A stretch of 64,000 nucleotides of DNA from Ruminococcus sp. Lineage in GTDB: Bacteria; Bacillota; Clostridia; Oscillospirales; Acutalibacteraceae. Shown here in pieces: positions 33,932 through 43,934 of this stretch (positions within the stretch are counted from its first letter, which is position 1; every line of letters begins with the position of its first letter). Location of the stretch: positions 1 through 64,000 of the forward strand of contig SFGA01000005.1 in the NCBI GenBank assembly GCA_004556705.1. Direction: 5' to 3'. The notes below the pieces were generated by a model. It was not told the DNA's origin. It saw only the letters and a program-made list of their open reading frames with translations, and made no database searches. Made by a program: the position numbers and the translations under genes.

Positions 33932-36571
33932 TCATTTAAGCATTTCTTCAACTATCGAAGCGGTCTTTTCAAGAGCCTCTGAGATTTTAGAAATATCCTT
34001 TGCACCTGCCATTGCGCTGTCGGGCTTTCCTCCGCCCGAACCGCCTGCAACTGCCGCAACCTGACGGACAATGTTGCCTGCGTGAGCACCGTGAGAAAGA
34101 GCGTTCTTACCTACACAGCAAGCAAATGAGCCTGTGCCTTTTTCCTTGCTTACGCCTGCGAATACGGCAACGATATTGTCGCCCTGCTCTTTAGCCTTAT
34201 CGCACATAGAACGAAGCTCGTTAGCTCCTGCCTCGCCCAAATCGGCGGTAATTACCTTAACTGCACCGATTTCCTTTGCGTTTTTCATAAGGTCGGAAGC
34301 TTTTGACGCTGCCATCTGTGAATTAAGCTCTGCAAGCTCTTTCTGAACTGCTTTGAGTTCTGCAACGGTTGACTGAGCCTTTGAAACAATATCGGAAACA
34401 TTCGTGATTTTAAGAGCTGCCGCTGTATCATAAATTTCCTTATTTGCGTTATCGATATACTTCATAACGTTGAAGCCTGTAACGCCGACAATTCTTCTAA
34501 CGCCCGACGCTACCGACGCTTCGGAAACAATTTTGAAAAGTCCGAGATTACCTGTGTTGCTTGCGTGCGTACCGCCGCAAAGCTCGGTTGAAAAGTCGCC
34601 TGCCTTTACAACTCTTACTATATCGCCGTATTTTTCGCCGAAAAGAGCCATTGCACCGAGCTTTTTAGCCTCATCAATCGGCATTTCCTTTGTAACAACA
34701 TCTGTTGCGGACATAATTGCGGTATTTACTTCGTTTTCAACAGCTTTAAGCTCGTCAGAGGTAAGAGCCGAGAAGTGCGTAAAGTCAAAACGAACTTCGT
34801 CGGGAGTTACAAGCTGACCTGCCTGCTCAACGTGACTGCCGAGTACCTTTCTCAAGGCAGCCTGAAGCAAGTGAGCAGCGGTGTGGTTACGCATTGTAGC
34901 TTCTCTTGTCTGCTTATCAACAACAGCCTGAACCTTATCGCCGAGCTTTAATGACTCGCCGTCGGTAATTGAGCCGTGATGGAGAATAACGCCCTCGTGA
35001 GTCTTTGTGGTTGATGTAACTTCAAAAGTAAATCCGTTACTCTTGATAACACCGCTGTCACCGACCTGTCCGCCGCTTTCTGCATAGAAGGAGGTAGTGT
35101 CAAGCACAAGTGTTATATTATCATCCTCGGTTGCATATTCTTTTCTTTCGCCGTCAACGATAATCGCCTTGATTTCAGCTTCTGCTTCAAGAGTCGTATA
35201 GCCTACAAATTCAGTCTTTTCAATATCCTTTGTAGCAGTACCGCTGCCTTCCCAAGCCTCTGCGCCTGCGCCCTTATGAGCTGCTCTTGCACGAAGCTTC
35301 TGCTCCTTTACAAGCTCTGCCCACTTCTCCTCGTCAACGGTAAGACCTTTTTCTTCAAGCAGTTCTTTTGTGAGGTCAATCGGGAAGCCGTATGTGTCGG
35401 AAAGCTTGAAAGCGTCCTCGCCGCTTAAAACCTTGCCGTCAAGATTTTCAATCATTTGATTAAAAATCATAAGGCCTGTATCAATTGTTTTAGCGAAGCT
35501 TTCTTCCTCGGCTTTGATAACGTTTATAATAAAGTCATGCTTTTCAAGAAGATTGGGATATGCAGTTTTGTTTTCGTTGATAACGGTTTCCGCAACATCC
35601 GAAAGGAACGTGCCCTTAATTCCGAGCAATCTGCCGTGTCTTGCGGCACGTCTCAAAAGACGGCGAAGAACATAACCTCTGCCTTCGTTTGAGGGCATAA
35701 CGCCGTCGCCTATCATCATGGTCGTGCTTCTGATGTGGTCTGTAATAACACGAAGCGAAACATCCTTTTTGGGATCCTGATGATATTTAATGCTCGCAAT
35801 TCTCATAATGTGCTTCATTATATTCTGAACGGTGTCAACCTCAAAGAGATTGTCAACGTCCTGCGAAATGCAAGCAAGTCTCTCAAGTCCCATACCCGTA
35901 TCAATGTTGGGATGAGCAAGTCTTGTGTAATTGTTGTTGCCGTCGTTTTCAAACTGAGTGAAAACAAGGTTCCAGAACTCAATGTATCTGTCGCATTCGC
36001 ATCCGACCTTACAATCGGGCTTGCCGCAGCCGTATTTCTCGCCACGGTCATAGTAAATCTCGGAGCAAGGACCGCAAGGACCTGCGCCGTGCTCCCAGAA
36101 GTTATCCTCTTTGCCGAAGCGTACCATATGGTCGGGCTTAACGCCTATAACCTTAGTCCAAATATCGTAAGCCTCGTCATCCTCTTCGTAAACGCTTATA
36201 TAAAGCTTTTCGGGGTCCATTTCCATAACCTTTGTACAGAATTCCCACGCCCACGGAATAACCTCTTTTTTGAAATAATCGCCGAAAGAGAAGTTACCGA
36301 GCATTTCAAAGAAGGTGCCGTGTCTTGCCGTCTTGCCGACATTTTCAATATCGGGTGTACGAATACATTTCTGACAGGTTGTAACTCTTTTTCTCGGAGG
36401 TGTGATTTCGCCCGTGAAATACTTTTTCATCGGCGCCATTCCCGAGTTGATAAGAAGCAAGCTCTTGTCATTGTTCGGAATAAGCGAAAAGCTTTCAAGT
36501 CTCAAATGTCCCTTTGACTCGAAAAATTCAAGATACTTTTCTCTTAAATCATTAAGTGATGTCCATTCCAT
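33932..36571 (-). CDS. alaS: Alanine-tRNA ligase
   Basis: The product has 879 residues, full length. Class II catalytic core at the N-terminus (LRLESFSLIPNNDKSLLLINSGMAPMKKYF), tRNA-recognition helices, the editing domain with zinc ligands HTAAHLL and CGGTH, and the C-terminal C-Ala domain ending in AVAGGSGGGKPDSAMAG. It charges tRNA-Ala and clears mischarged Ser/Gly. It heads the leftward cluster and has a consensus promoter; the 60-nt leader is too short for a T-box. GGAGATATTACA precedes the ATG. Confidence 0.98.
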   Translation of the reverse strand: MEWTSLNDLREKYLEFFESKGHLRLESFSLIPNNDKSLLLINSGMAPMKKYFTGEITPPRKRVTTCQKCIRTPDIENVGKTARHGTFFEMLGNFSFGDYFKKEVIPWAWEFCTKVMEMDPEKLYISVYEEDDEAYDIWTKVIGVKPDHMVRFGKEDNFWEHGAGPCGPCSEIYYDRGEKYGCGKPDCKVGCECDRYIEFWNLVFTQFENDGNNNYTRLAHPNIDTGMGLERLACISQDVDNLFEVDTVQNIMKHIMRIASIKYHQDPKKDVSLRVITDHIRSTTMMIGDGVMPSNEGRGYVLRRLLRRAARHGRLLGIKGTFLSDVAETVINENKTAYPNLLEKHDFIINVIKAEEESFAKTIDTGLMIFNQMIENLDGKVLSGEDAFKLSDTYGFPIDLTKELLEEKGLTVDEEKWAELVKEQKLRARAAHKGAGAEAWEGSGTATKDIEKTEFVGYTTLEAEAEIKAIIVDGERKEYATEDDNITLVLDTTSFYAESGGQVGDSGVIKSNGFTFEVTSTTKTHEGVILHHGSITDGESLKLGDKVQAVVDKQTREATMRNHTAAHLLQAALRKVLGSHVEQAGQLVTPDEVRFDFTHFSALTSDELKAVENEVNTAIMSATDVVTKEMPIDEAKKLGAMALFGEKYGDIVRVVKAGDFSTELCGGTHASNTGNLGLFKIVSEASVASGVRRIVGVTGFNVMKYIDNANKEIYDTAAALKITNVSDIVSKAQSTVAELKAVQKELAELNSQMAASKASDLMKNAKEIGAVKVITADLGEAGANELRSMCDKAKEQGDNIVAVFAGVSKEKGTGSFACCVGKNALSHGAHAGNIVRQVAAVAGGSGGGKPDSAMAGAKDISKISEALEKTASIVEEMLK

Positions 36572-36627
36572 TGTAATATCTCCTTGTGAAAAGCGTTTGA
36601 AAACACTTTTCCTTTATAATCTTAAAA

Positions 36628-36656
36628 ATTATACATTTATAATCATTCATTGTCAA
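36628..36656 (-). promoter_or_regulatory. Consensus promoter of the alaS cluster
   Basis: Minus strand: TTGACA (36656-36651), 17-nt spacer, TATAAT (36633-36628). No other comparable promoter is seen before 28.8 kb on this strand, so alaS to the microprotein may share one transcript. Confidence 0.85.
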
Positions 36657-36747
36657 CCGAGAATGAATAAAAATGCTTGTTTTTAATGCTTGTTTTATTT
36701 TATACGGTATAGTATAATTATTCTGTTAAGGGGATAGTGATGAAATT

Positions 36748-38724
36748 TTGCAATTGACAAACGAAAAACAACAGCTAAAATCAAATATCCTGCTTATTGT
36801 AACGATGCTTTTGATGGCGATTGTTTTGATAGGTACTGTTTTTGTGTGCAATTTTTACTCAAAAAAGCAAACGCAGTCCTGCAATAAGGGAAGCGCTCAT
36901 TTTGATTTGTCAAGCGTTGATTTTTCCAATAAAGGAAGTATTTATCTTACGGGAGAATGGGAGTTTTATCACGGTGTTTTTTTGAAAAGCGATAAAATGA
37001 CCGCTATGCCTGCACGGGAAATGATTGACGTTCCGTCCTCTTGGTCGAGCGTTCTCGGAATTCGTAAATATTCAGCAGGCGGATACGCTTCTTACAGATG
37101 CTATATTTCAAATGTCAAGTCCGATACTTATCTTACTATGTATATTCCTAATATCGCCTGTTCGTATAAAGTGTTTATAAACGGAAATGTTGTTACCACA
37201 AGCGGCACACCCTCAAAGATTTACAACGAAACCGTAACCTCGGCAGGTCATTACTCTCTTCCGTTTAAGCTTGAAGAGGGGAAGGAATACGAGGTCGTCG
37301 TCGAAATATCGGCTGACCATTTTTCGGGTATTTATATGCCTGTTTATATGACCGGATACACGCACGACAGCAACGCCTTGAATTCAAAAATAGCCTTACG
37401 GTTTGTGCTTTGCGGCATTGTTTTCCTGTGCGGCTTCCTGTCGGTAATTCTTCGAAAATTTGTCAGCAAGGAGCAATATACATCTTGGCTTCCGATGCTT
37501 GCATTTTTAGTGCTTTTAAGAATGATAATTACAACGGAGAGCTATAGCGTTGTACAGCCGTATATGTTTAATATCGGATATGAGGAAATGAATGTTTTCA
37601 TTTTCATTTCAACCTTTATTATAAAGCTTGTTGCGCTTATTTATATTGTCAAAAGCCTTAATATTAAAATTCACGACAGCACGCTGATTGCAATGAGTGT
37701 CACGGTGCTTGCTCTTGCAGTTTCGATAAACTTTTTGCCAAACTCGATTTTTGATTCATACTATTATTTGAGCTTGCAGCTGCTTTCGCTTGTAATTGAT
37801 TTGTATACGATAAACAGATTGTGCATTGAGATTGTCAAAAAGACGCAATATGCATTTTTGTATCTGTTTTCGTATTTGTTCCTTGTGTTCGGCTTAACCA
37901 TTGACGTCATATACACAAACGGCAAGATAGGAATAAACTGCTCGTCGGTAATGCCCGTATGTGTGTTCGCTTTTTCACTTGTAACGCTTGTAATACATGC
38001 GCTTAAAATAAGAAGATTTTACAATTATGCAATTAAAGCGAGAAGTCTTGAGGCGGAGCTTGAAAGAGCCAATACAGCGGTAATGATTTCTCAAATTCAA
38101 CCGCATTTCCTTTACAATGCGTTGAACACCATTAAATCATTGATTAAAAGAGATCCTAAAAAAGCGGAAAAGGCCGTTATCGATTTTTCACTTTATCTTA
38201 GGGGCAATATGGACAGCCTTACTCAAAAGGATCCGATACCGTTCAGGGAAGAATTGGAGCACGTTAAGTATTATTGTAATATAGAGAGGCTTCGTTTTCA
38301 GGATAAGCTTGATATTTATTATGAAATAGGACCTGATTCCTTTTTTGTACCGACCTTAAGCCTTCAGCCGATAGTCGAAAATGCCATAAAGCACGGCGTG
38401 ACAAAGAAGCCCGAGGGCGGGACGGTAACTGTTTCAACCTATGAGGACGATAAAAACTTCTATATCAAGGTTGAGGATGACGGCAAGGGCTTTGATGTAA
38501 GCACGCTTGATAAAGACAAAAATGACGGCAGGTCGCATATCGGAATTTCCAATATTAAGCAACGCTTTTCCGATATAATGGGCGGCACAGTTTCCATAGA
38601 AAGCAAAGAGGGAGTGGGCACACGGGTTACAGTAACGCTTCCGAAGGATAAAAATGTAGAAACGCTCAAGCAGAGTCTTGAGCTGCAAAGCAATAAAGAT
38701 ATTTTCGGGGAGATGAATATATGA
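36748..38724 (+). CDS. LytS-type sensor histidine kinase with extracytoplasmic and multi-membrane sensor regions
   Basis: The product has 658 residues: one membrane segment at about 15-35, an extracytoplasmic beta-rich domain (about 50-205; ITLTGEWEFYHG-like GSIYLTGEWEFYHGV and VFINGNVVTTSG suggest the galactose-binding-like 7TMR-DISM sensor), seven membrane segments (about 215-425), then the kinase. The phospho-accepting histidine is in ISQIQPHFLYNALNTIKSL, the N box in QPIVENAIKHGV, the G box in VEDDGKGFD. The in-frame start appears to be TTG 36748: there is no earlier ATG or GTG after the TAA at 36727. A short decoy frame, ATGAAATTTTGCAATTGA at 36740, overlaps it. The response regulator overlaps its end by 4 nt. 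Confidence 0.9.
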   Translation: MQLTNEKQQLKSNILLIVTMLLMAIVLIGTVFVCNFYSKKQTQSCNKGSAHFDLSSVDFSNKGSIYLTGEWEFYHGVFLKSDKMTAMPAREMIDVPSSWSSVLGIRKYSAGGYASYRCYISNVKSDTYLTMYIPNIACSYKVFINGNVVTTSGTPSKIYNETVTSAGHYSLPFKLEEGKEYEVVVEISADHFSGIYMPVYMTGYTHDSNALNSKIALRFVLCGIVFLCGFLSVILRKFVSKEQYTSWLPMLAFLVLLRMIITTESYSVVQPYMFNIGYEEMNVFIFISTFIIKLVALIYIVKSLNIKIHDSTLIAMSVTVLALAVSINFLPNSIFDSYYYLSLQLLSLVIDLYTINRLCIEIVKKTQYAFLYLFSYLFLVFGLTIDVIYTNGKIGINCSSVMPVCVFAFSLVTLVIHALKIRRFYNYAIKARSLEAELERANTAVMISQIQPHFLYNALNTIKSLIKRDPKKAEKAVIDFSLYLRGNMDSLTQKDPIPFREELEHVKYYCNIERLRFQDKLDIYYEIGPDSFFVPTLSLQPIVENAIKHGVTKKPEGGTVTVSTYEDDKNFYIKVEDDGKGFDVSTLDKDKNDGRSHIGISNIKQRFSDIMGGTVSIESKEGVGTRVTVTLPKDKNVETLKQSLELQSNKDIFGEMNI

Positions 38725-39521
38725 ACATTATTGCGGTAGATGATGAAAACCTCGTTCTCGAGGATATAAAGGATATTTGTGAGGGCTTTGATTTCGTAAC
38801 GAGCGTAAACACCTTTTCAAATCCTGCCGACGCACTTGAATACACGGTGCTCAATACCGTTGACGTTGCGTTTTTGGATATTGAAATGCCCGTTATGTCG
38901 GGAATTGAGCTTGCAAAACGCTTTAACAGAATAAGACCCGATATTAAAATTATTTTTGTTACGGGATTTAAGGAGTATGCATACTACGCTTTCGGAGTCA
39001 ATGCGATAGGCTATATTCTCAAGCCCTTTTCCGACGATATGATACTCGAACAGCTCAATAAAATAAGACCTGACATTCCGCACAGATACGGACCTAAGGT
39101 GTTTGTAAAAACCTTTGGATATTTCGATGTGTTTGTAGACGGTAAGCCGATGCACTTTTCATCGTCAAAGTCAAAGGAGCTGTTAGCACTTCTCGTTGAT
39201 AGGCGAGGCGGTTCCGTCAGCACTGAAAATGCCGTATCCGCACTCTGGCCTGACAGAGCTTATGACGAGTCTGTTCAAAGCCTTTTCAGAAAGGTGCTGA
39301 AAAGCCTGAGAACCGCACTTTCGGACGCAGGGGTGCTCGATATTCTTATTGACGCAAGAAATCAGCGAAGCGTTGACACGTCAAAATTTGATTGCGACAG
39401 CTACAAGCTTTTCAGGGATGATCCCGAAGCAATCAAGGAATATCAAAACGAATATATGAACGGCTATGCTTGGGCAAAGCAAACTAAGCAGCATATAGAT
39501 AATTTACTCGGGAGGAATTAA
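38721..39521 (+). CDS. Response regulator with SARP-like winged-helix and BTAD-type C-terminus
   Basis: The product has 266 residues. Receiver domain 1-120: acidic pocket D7-D8, phospho-acceptor D53 ([12 protein letters not shown]), FVTGF and ILKPFS. The C-terminal part ([53 protein letters not shown] then LRTALSDAG) is the OmpR-like winged helix of SARP/BTAD activators, followed by a short helical stretch. LytS-type kinases usually pair with LytTR regulators, so this pairing is less common. Its stop is 2 nt before the fhs start codon, so the two-component genes and fhs may be one operon. Confidence 0.88.
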   Translation: MNIIAVDDENLVLEDIKDICEGFDFVTSVNTFSNPADALEYTVLNTVDVAFLDIEMPVMSGIELAKRFNRIRPDIKIIFVTGFKEYAYYAFGVNAIGYILKPFSDDMILEQLNKIRPDIPHRYGPKVFVKTFGYFDVFVDGKPMHFSSSKSKELLALLVDRRGGSVSTENAVSALWPDRAYDESVQSLFRKVLKSLRTALSDAGVLDILIDARNQRSVDTSKFDCDSYKLFRDDPEAIKEYQNEYMNGYAWAKQTKQHIDNLLGRN

Positions 39522-39523
39522 AA

Positions 39524-41194
39524 ATGTTATCTGATATTGAAATTGCTCAAAAAGCAAAATGCTTACCGATTAAGGAAATAGCTAAGAGTCTTTCCATTGA
39601 AGAGGACGACCTTGAGCTTTACGGAAAATATAAGGCAAAGCTTCCGCTTTCGCTTGTCGATAAATATTCCGACAGACCTGACGGAAAGCTTATACTTGTA
39701 ACAGCAATAAACCCCACGCCTGCCGGAGAGGGCAAAACAACCGTTACCGTCGGCTTGGGCGAGGCTATGAGCAAAATCGGTAAAAATGCAGTTATCGCAC
39801 TGCGTGAACCGTCAATGGGACCTGTTTTCGGAATTAAAGGCGGTGCGGCAGGCGGCGGATACGCTCAGGTTATTCCTATGGAGGATATTAACCTGCATTT
39901 TACAGGCGATATGCACGCTATTACTGCCGCTAACAACTTGCTTTGTGCGATTATAGACAACCATATTCAACAGGGCAACGAGCTGTCGATTGACCCGAGA
40001 AGAATACTCTTTAAGCGTTGCCTTGATATGAACGACAGAGCATTGAGGAATGTAATTGTCGGTCTTGGCGGTAAGCTCAACGGTGTTCCGAGAGAGGACG
40101 GCTTTATGATTACCGTTGCTTCCGAGGTTATGGCTATACTTTGCCTTGCAAGCGATATAGACGACTTGAAGCTTCGTTTGGGCAGAATACTTGTTGCGTA
40201 CACCTATGACGGAAAGCCTGTATATGCAAAGGATTTGCAGGTCGTCGGTGCAATGGCGGCACTTTTGAAGGACGCTATTAAGCCAAACCTTGTTCAGACG
40301 CTCGAAAATACCCCTGCGCTTATGCACGGCGGTCCTTTTGCAAATATTGCGCACGGCTGTAATTCTGTTACGGCTACAAAGCTCGGCTTAAAGCTTGCCG
40401 ATTACTGCATAACCGAAGCAGGCTTCGGTGCTGACCTCGGCGCTGAAAAATTCCTTGATATTAAATGCAGATATGCAGGACTTAAACCCTCGTGTATAGT
40501 TATTGTCGCTACAATTCGTGCACTTAAATACAACGGCGGCGTTGCAAAGAGCGATTTGAAATATGAAAATGTTTCGGCTCTTGAAAAGGGTATTGTAAAC
40601 CTGCAAACTCATATTGAAAATATGAAAAAATACGGTGTCCCCGTCGTTGTTGCGATAAATCGCTTTATGACAGATACTGACGAAGAAATTAAGTTCATTG
40701 AGGATTTCTGCGAAAAGCAGGATGTGCTTGTGTCTCTTACCGAGGTATTTGCAAACGGCGGAAACGGCGGCGTTGACCTTGCCAAAAAGGTTGTTAAGAC
40801 GATTGAGGAAAAGCCGTCAGATTTCAAGCCGCTTTACGATGCGGAGCTTCCGATTAAAGAAAAGCTTGATATTATCGCCCGTGAAATATACAGAGCAGAC
40901 GGGGTTGTCTATACAAAATCTGCCGAAAAGGCGATTGCCGAAATTGAGACACTCGGAAAGGATAAGCTTCCCGTGTGCGTTGCAAAAACTCAGTATTCGC
41001 TCTCGGACGATCAGACAAAGCTCGGTAAACCAGAAAACTTTACAATTACCGTTCGTGACGTCAGACTTTCGGCAGGTGCAGGCTTTATAGTTGCGTTGAC
41101 AGGCGACATTATGACAATGCCCGGTCTTTCAAAGCAGCCTGCGGCATACAGCATTGATGTTGACACAGACGGAAATATCAAAGGCTTGTTCTGA
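39524..41194 (+). CDS. fhs: Formate-tetrahydrofolate ligase
   Basis: The product has 556 residues, standard length. It makes 10-formyl-tetrahydrofolate from formate, ATP and tetrahydrofolate, the entry of formate into one-carbon metabolism. P-loop: [14 protein letters not shown]; other blocks are [34 protein letters not shown] and [11 protein letters not shown]. It follows the response-regulator gene by 2 nt with GGAGG as ribosome site, unusual company for fhs. It could serve purine synthesis or acetogen-like metabolism; no other Wood-Ljungdahl genes are here. Confidence 0.97.
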   Translation: MLSDIEIAQKAKCLPIKEIAKSLSIEEDDLELYGKYKAKLPLSLVDKYSDRPDGKLILVTAINPTPAGEGKTTVTVGLGEAMSKIGKNAVIALREPSMGPVFGIKGGAAGGGYAQVIPMEDINLHFTGDMHAITAANNLLCAIIDNHIQQGNELSIDPRRILFKRCLDMNDRALRNVIVGLGGKLNGVPREDGFMITVASEVMAILCLASDIDDLKLRLGRILVAYTYDGKPVYAKDLQVVGAMAALLKDAIKPNLVQTLENTPALMHGGPFANIAHGCNSVTATKLGLKLADYCITEAGFGADLGAEKFLDIKCRYAGLKPSCIVIVATIRALKYNGGVAKSDLKYENVSALEKGIVNLQTHIENMKKYGVPVVVAINRFMTDTDEEIKFIEDFCEKQDVLVSLTEVFANGGNGGVDLAKKVVKTIEEKPSDFKPLYDAELPIKEKLDIIAREIYRADGVVYTKSAEKAIAEIETLGKDKLPVCVAKTQYSLSDDQTKLGKPENFTITVRDVRLSAGAGFIVALTGDIMTMPGLSKQPAAYSIDVDTDGNIKGLF

Positions 41195-41210
41195 TAAATG
41201 AATATATAAA

Positions 41211-41519
41211 TAAAAAACCGCTAAGGCTGAGTGTTAATAAGGCAATTTTGCTTCAAAACAACATCTTTTCGCACAATAATTCGTTAACCCCCACAGATAT
41301 GCGTCAGCATTATCTGTGGGGGTTGCCTTTTCTTGTATAAAAAATATATTGTTTTGAAGTGCGTTGCAGTTTCGTAACTATAAAAATCTTTTATGCCGAA
41401 GCCGAGAAATGAAGCAAGGCTGTCGCCTTGCGAGGCTTTTTGGCAAAAGCATACCGGATTTTTATGTGAGAAACCAATATTCCCTTATGAACACTCAGCC
41501 AATGTATCAGCGGTTTTTG
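41211..41519. repeat. 309-nt long imperfect palindrome between fhs and metK
   Basis: Outer arms: AAAAACCGCT then GGCTGAGTGTT (41213-41234) against AACACTCAGCC then AGCGGTTTTT (41489-41517). Inner arms: CTTCAAAACAA (about 41251-41261) against TTGTTTTGAAG (about 41349-41359). A terminator-like stem AACCCCCACAGATA/TATCTGTGGGGGTT lies at about 41285-41323 and a GCAAGGCTGTCGCCTTGC hairpin at 41413-41430. There is no coding frame of note. It looks like a MITE-like element or a structured convergent-terminator region. Confidence 0.6.
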
Positions 41520-41538
41520 TGTGCTTTTGAATATTTAA

Positions 41539-42726
41539 TTATAAGCCTGCTTTTTGGCGGAGAATATCTTTCTTGTCGGTAAGCTCCCACTTAACGCCCA
41601 ATTCTTCTCTGCCCATGTGACCGTAAGCTGCAAGCGCTCTGTAAATCGGCTTTCTTAAATCAAGATAGTCAATTATAGCTGCGGGACGAAGGTCAAAGGT
41701 TTCGGAAACAATTTCTTCAAGAACATCATCCGAAAGTACGCCTGTGCCGAAGGTGTCAACCATAACCGATACGGGATGAGCAACACCGATTGCATAAGCA
41801 AGCTGAACCTCACACTTCTTAGCAAGCTTTGCCGCAACAATGTTCTTTGCAACATATCTTGCCGCATAAGCTGCCGAACGGTCAACCTTTGTCGGGTCTT
41901 TACCCGAGAAGCAACCGCCGCCGTGTCTGCCTACGCCGCCGTATGTATCAACGATTATCTTTCTGCCCGTAAGACCGCAGTCTCCTGTGGGTCCGCCCGT
42001 AACAAATCTGCCTGTGGGGTTTACATAGATAATTGTATCGTCGTCGAAAAGCTCCTGCGGAATGATGGGCTTGATAACATTTTCAAGAATATCACGTCTG
42101 ATAGTTTCAAGCTCAACATCGGCGCTGTGCTGTGAAGAAATAACGATAGTGTCAACTCTTACGGGTGTGCCGTCTTCGTTGTATTCAATGGTAACCTGTG
42201 TTTTGCCGTCGGCACGAAGATAGGGGAGAGTGCCGTCTTTTCTAACCTTTGTAAGCTGCTTTGCAAGCTTGTGAGCAAGTGAAATTGCAAGGGGCATAAG
42301 CTCGGGTGTTTCGTCGCAGGCATAGCCGAACATCATACCCTGATCGCCTGCACCGTGAAGATTGTAGTCCTCCTGCTGTCCCTCTTTAAGCTCGTAAGAT
42401 TTATCAACGCCTAAGGCTATATCGCTTGACTGCTTGTCGATAAAGGTCGAAACATTGCAGGTGTGAGCGTTAAAGCCCTTTTCGTCGCTGTCGTAGCCGA
42501 TTTCACATACGACATCTCTTGCGATTTTTTCAATGTCAATATCGGCTGTGGTTGTGATTTCGCCCATTACGGTAATTTGGTTTGTAATGCAGGTTGTTTC
42601 ACACGCAACTCTGCCGTAGGGGTCTTGCTTGAGGATTTCGTCGAGAACTGCGTCCGAAATATTGTCGCAGATTTTGTCGGGATGACCCTCTGTTACTGAT
42701 TCTGATGTGAAGAGATACTTTGCCAT
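41539..42726 (-). CDS. metK: S-adenosylmethionine synthetase
   Basis: The product has 395 residues. It makes SAM from methionine and ATP. Motifs: [33 protein letters not shown], and [23 protein letters not shown] with the flexible-loop and phosphate-binding residues. It sits behind a SAM-I riboswitch (42788-42880), so its product shuts off its own expression. It stands alone as a transcript; a convergent fhs lies on the other side of the palindrome at 41211-41519. Confidence 0.98.
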   Translation of the reverse strand: MAKYLFTSESVTEGHPDKICDNISDAVLDEILKQDPYGRVACETTCITNQITVMGEITTTADIDIEKIARDVVCEIGYDSDEKGFNAHTCNVSTFIDKQSSDIALGVDKSYELKEGQQEDYNLHGAGDQGMMFGYACDETPELMPLAISLAHKLAKQLTKVRKDGTLPYLRADGKTQVTIEYNEDGTPVRVDTIVISSQHSADVELETIRRDILENVIKPIIPQELFDDDTIIYVNPTGRFVTGGPTGDCGLTGRKIIVDTYGGVGRHGGGCFSGKDPTKVDRSAAYAARYVAKNIVAAKLAKKCEVQLAYAIGVAHPVSVMVDTFGTGVLSDDVLEEIVSETFDLRPAAIIDYLDLRKPIYRALAAYGHMGREELGVKWELTDKKDILRQKAGL

Positions 42727-42760
42727 TTTGGTACTCCTAAAAATTTATTAACATAAAAAT

Positions 42761-42880
42761 AAGCACCTCGAAAGGTGCTTAAAAACACCTTATCTTTCGG
42801 ATAAACCGTAGGAATTAGCACCTTGCATAAGCAGGTTGCCGTGGCTTCACAGGGCCTGTCCCTCCGCCACTCTCTATAAG
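42761..42880 (-). promoter_or_regulatory. SAM-I (S-box) riboswitch with terminator
   Basis: Minus strand: CTTATAGAGAGTGGCGGAGG, GGCCCTGTGAAGCCACGGCAACC and GGTGCTAATTCC up to GAAAGATAAG make the S-box core (42788-42880), followed by the terminator stem AAGCACCTTTCGAGGTGCTT at 42761-42780 and a T run. SAM binding should favour termination upstream of metK. Confidence 0.95.
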
Positions 42881-42906
42881 GAGATGATTATTTTCTTGTC
42901 GCATAT

Positions 42907-42935
42907 ATTCTACTACTGTATATGCTCTTTGTCAA
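42907..42935 (-). promoter_or_regulatory. Promoter of the metK riboswitch transcript
   Basis: Minus strand TTGACA (42935-42930), 17 nt, TAGAAT (42912-42907). Confidence 0.75.
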
Positions 42936-42962
42936 CAGCATAAACAAGAGTTCAAATATTAT

Positions 42963-43565
42963 TTACACATTCTTGCCCTTGATTACGGGAGAAAGAGGTT
43001 TGTAAATCAAGAAGCAGATGACAGCGTTTGCAATTCCCTTGAGGAAGGTAAAGGGAAGATTGAATATTGTAAGCGCCTTTGCGAGTGAGTCTGTACCGGG
43101 TAAGATTTCCGAATACATACCGATAATAGCGTCCATGGGCATATGATAGAGAACGACATAAGCGGGATAAACGATAAAATAGTTCATCGGAAGCGAAGCG
43201 AGTGCCATAAACAAAGCACCCAGGAAAACGCCGATAACCGCACCTTTACGGGTTTTGTGCTTCTTATAGATAAAGCCTGTCGTGATGCAGAAAACAGAGC
43301 CTAAAAGGAAGTTGCATATTTCGCCCACGCTTGCCGATGAGCCAAAGGGGAGGTGGAGAAGATTTTTAATCAGCTCAACCGTTACGCCGTACCACGGACC
43401 GATTGCAAACGAGGTAATAAGAGCAGGCAAATCGCTGAAATCAAGCTTCACAAAGCTCGGAATTATCGGTATTGAAAACTCGATAAATTGGAGAATTGCC
43501 GCTATTGCGCTCATAATTGCGGTTACTGTGATTTTTCTCAAATCGGATTTTTTTACTTTTGTCAT
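42963..43565 (-). CDS. ribU: Riboflavin ECF transporter S component
   Basis: The product has 200 residues with about six membrane segments. It begins with a charged stretch and ITVTAIMSAIAAILQFIEFSIPIIPSFVKLDFSDLPALI, the RibU signature (FLKLDFSDLPALI-type), followed by FGSSASVGEICNFLLGS. It binds riboflavin and works with the shared EcfA/EcfA'/EcfT energy module, which is not in the window. The FMN riboswitch directly upstream confirms the substrate. Confidence 0.96.
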   Translation of the reverse strand: MTKVKKSDLRKITVTAIMSAIAAILQFIEFSIPIIPSFVKLDFSDLPALITSFAIGPWYGVTVELIKNLLHLPFGSSASVGEICNFLLGSVFCITTGFIYKKHKTRKGAVIGVFLGALFMALASLPMNYFIVYPAYVVLYHMPMDAIIGMYSEILPGTDSLAKALTIFNLPFTFLKGIANAVICFLIYKPLSPVIKGKNV

Positions 43566-43604
43566 AAGATGACCTCCTAAAAATTTAAGTTGTCATCAAA
43601 AAAT

Positions 43605-43752
43605 GCCCCGAGGACAGACCTCGGGGCAAAAAATGTAGCGTAATACATCTTCTTTCATCCGGACTATACCGTCGGTTTCGGAATTTCACCGAATCAGCCG
43701 AAAGGCTCGCAGACTTTACTGCCGGTGGGGAATTTCGCCCCGCCCTGAAGAC
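43605..43752 (-). promoter_or_regulatory. FMN riboswitch (RFN element) with terminator
   Basis: Minus strand from about 43752: TCTTCAGGGCGGGGCGAAAT, CCCACCGGCAGTAAAG, AGCCTTTCGGCTGATTCGG, GAAACCGACGGTATAGTCC and GGATGAAAGAAGA, the conserved RFN order. The terminator stem TGCCCCGAGG/CCTCGGGGCA with a T run lies at 43605-43630. FMN binding should stop ribU transcription. Confidence 0.97.
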
Positions 43753-43764
43753 AACTTTTATATT

Positions 43765-43793
43765 ATTATATGACTGTATATCAAAGTTGTCAA
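43765..43793 (-). promoter_or_regulatory. Promoter of the ribU riboswitch transcript
   Basis: Minus strand TTGACA (43793-43788), 17 nt, TATAAT (43770-43765). Confidence 0.85.
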
Positions 43794-43846
43794 CAGCAAA
43801 TGTGCAATAATGCTAAGCTTGGATGCTTTTAAGATGATAAATTGAG

Positions 43847-43875
43847 TTGACAAGGATGAATTTGTAATGTATTAT
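43847..43875 (+). promoter_or_regulatory. Promoter for the small membrane protein at 43935
   Basis: TTGACA 43847-43852, 17 nt, TATTAT 43870-43875. Confidence 0.65.
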
Positions 43876-43934
43876 AAATTTGTAGGCAAATGGTTTTAAT
43901 AAAATGAAAAGTGTGTACTTATGGGGGTAATGTT

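Noticed and set aside
35735..36517. 260-codon plus-strand frame
   Set aside because: Antisense to alaS; composition is typical of a shadow frame.
36572..36627. T-box leader for alaS
   Set aside because: The leader between promoter and start codon is about 50 nt, too short, and lacks the TGGNACC-type T-box motif.
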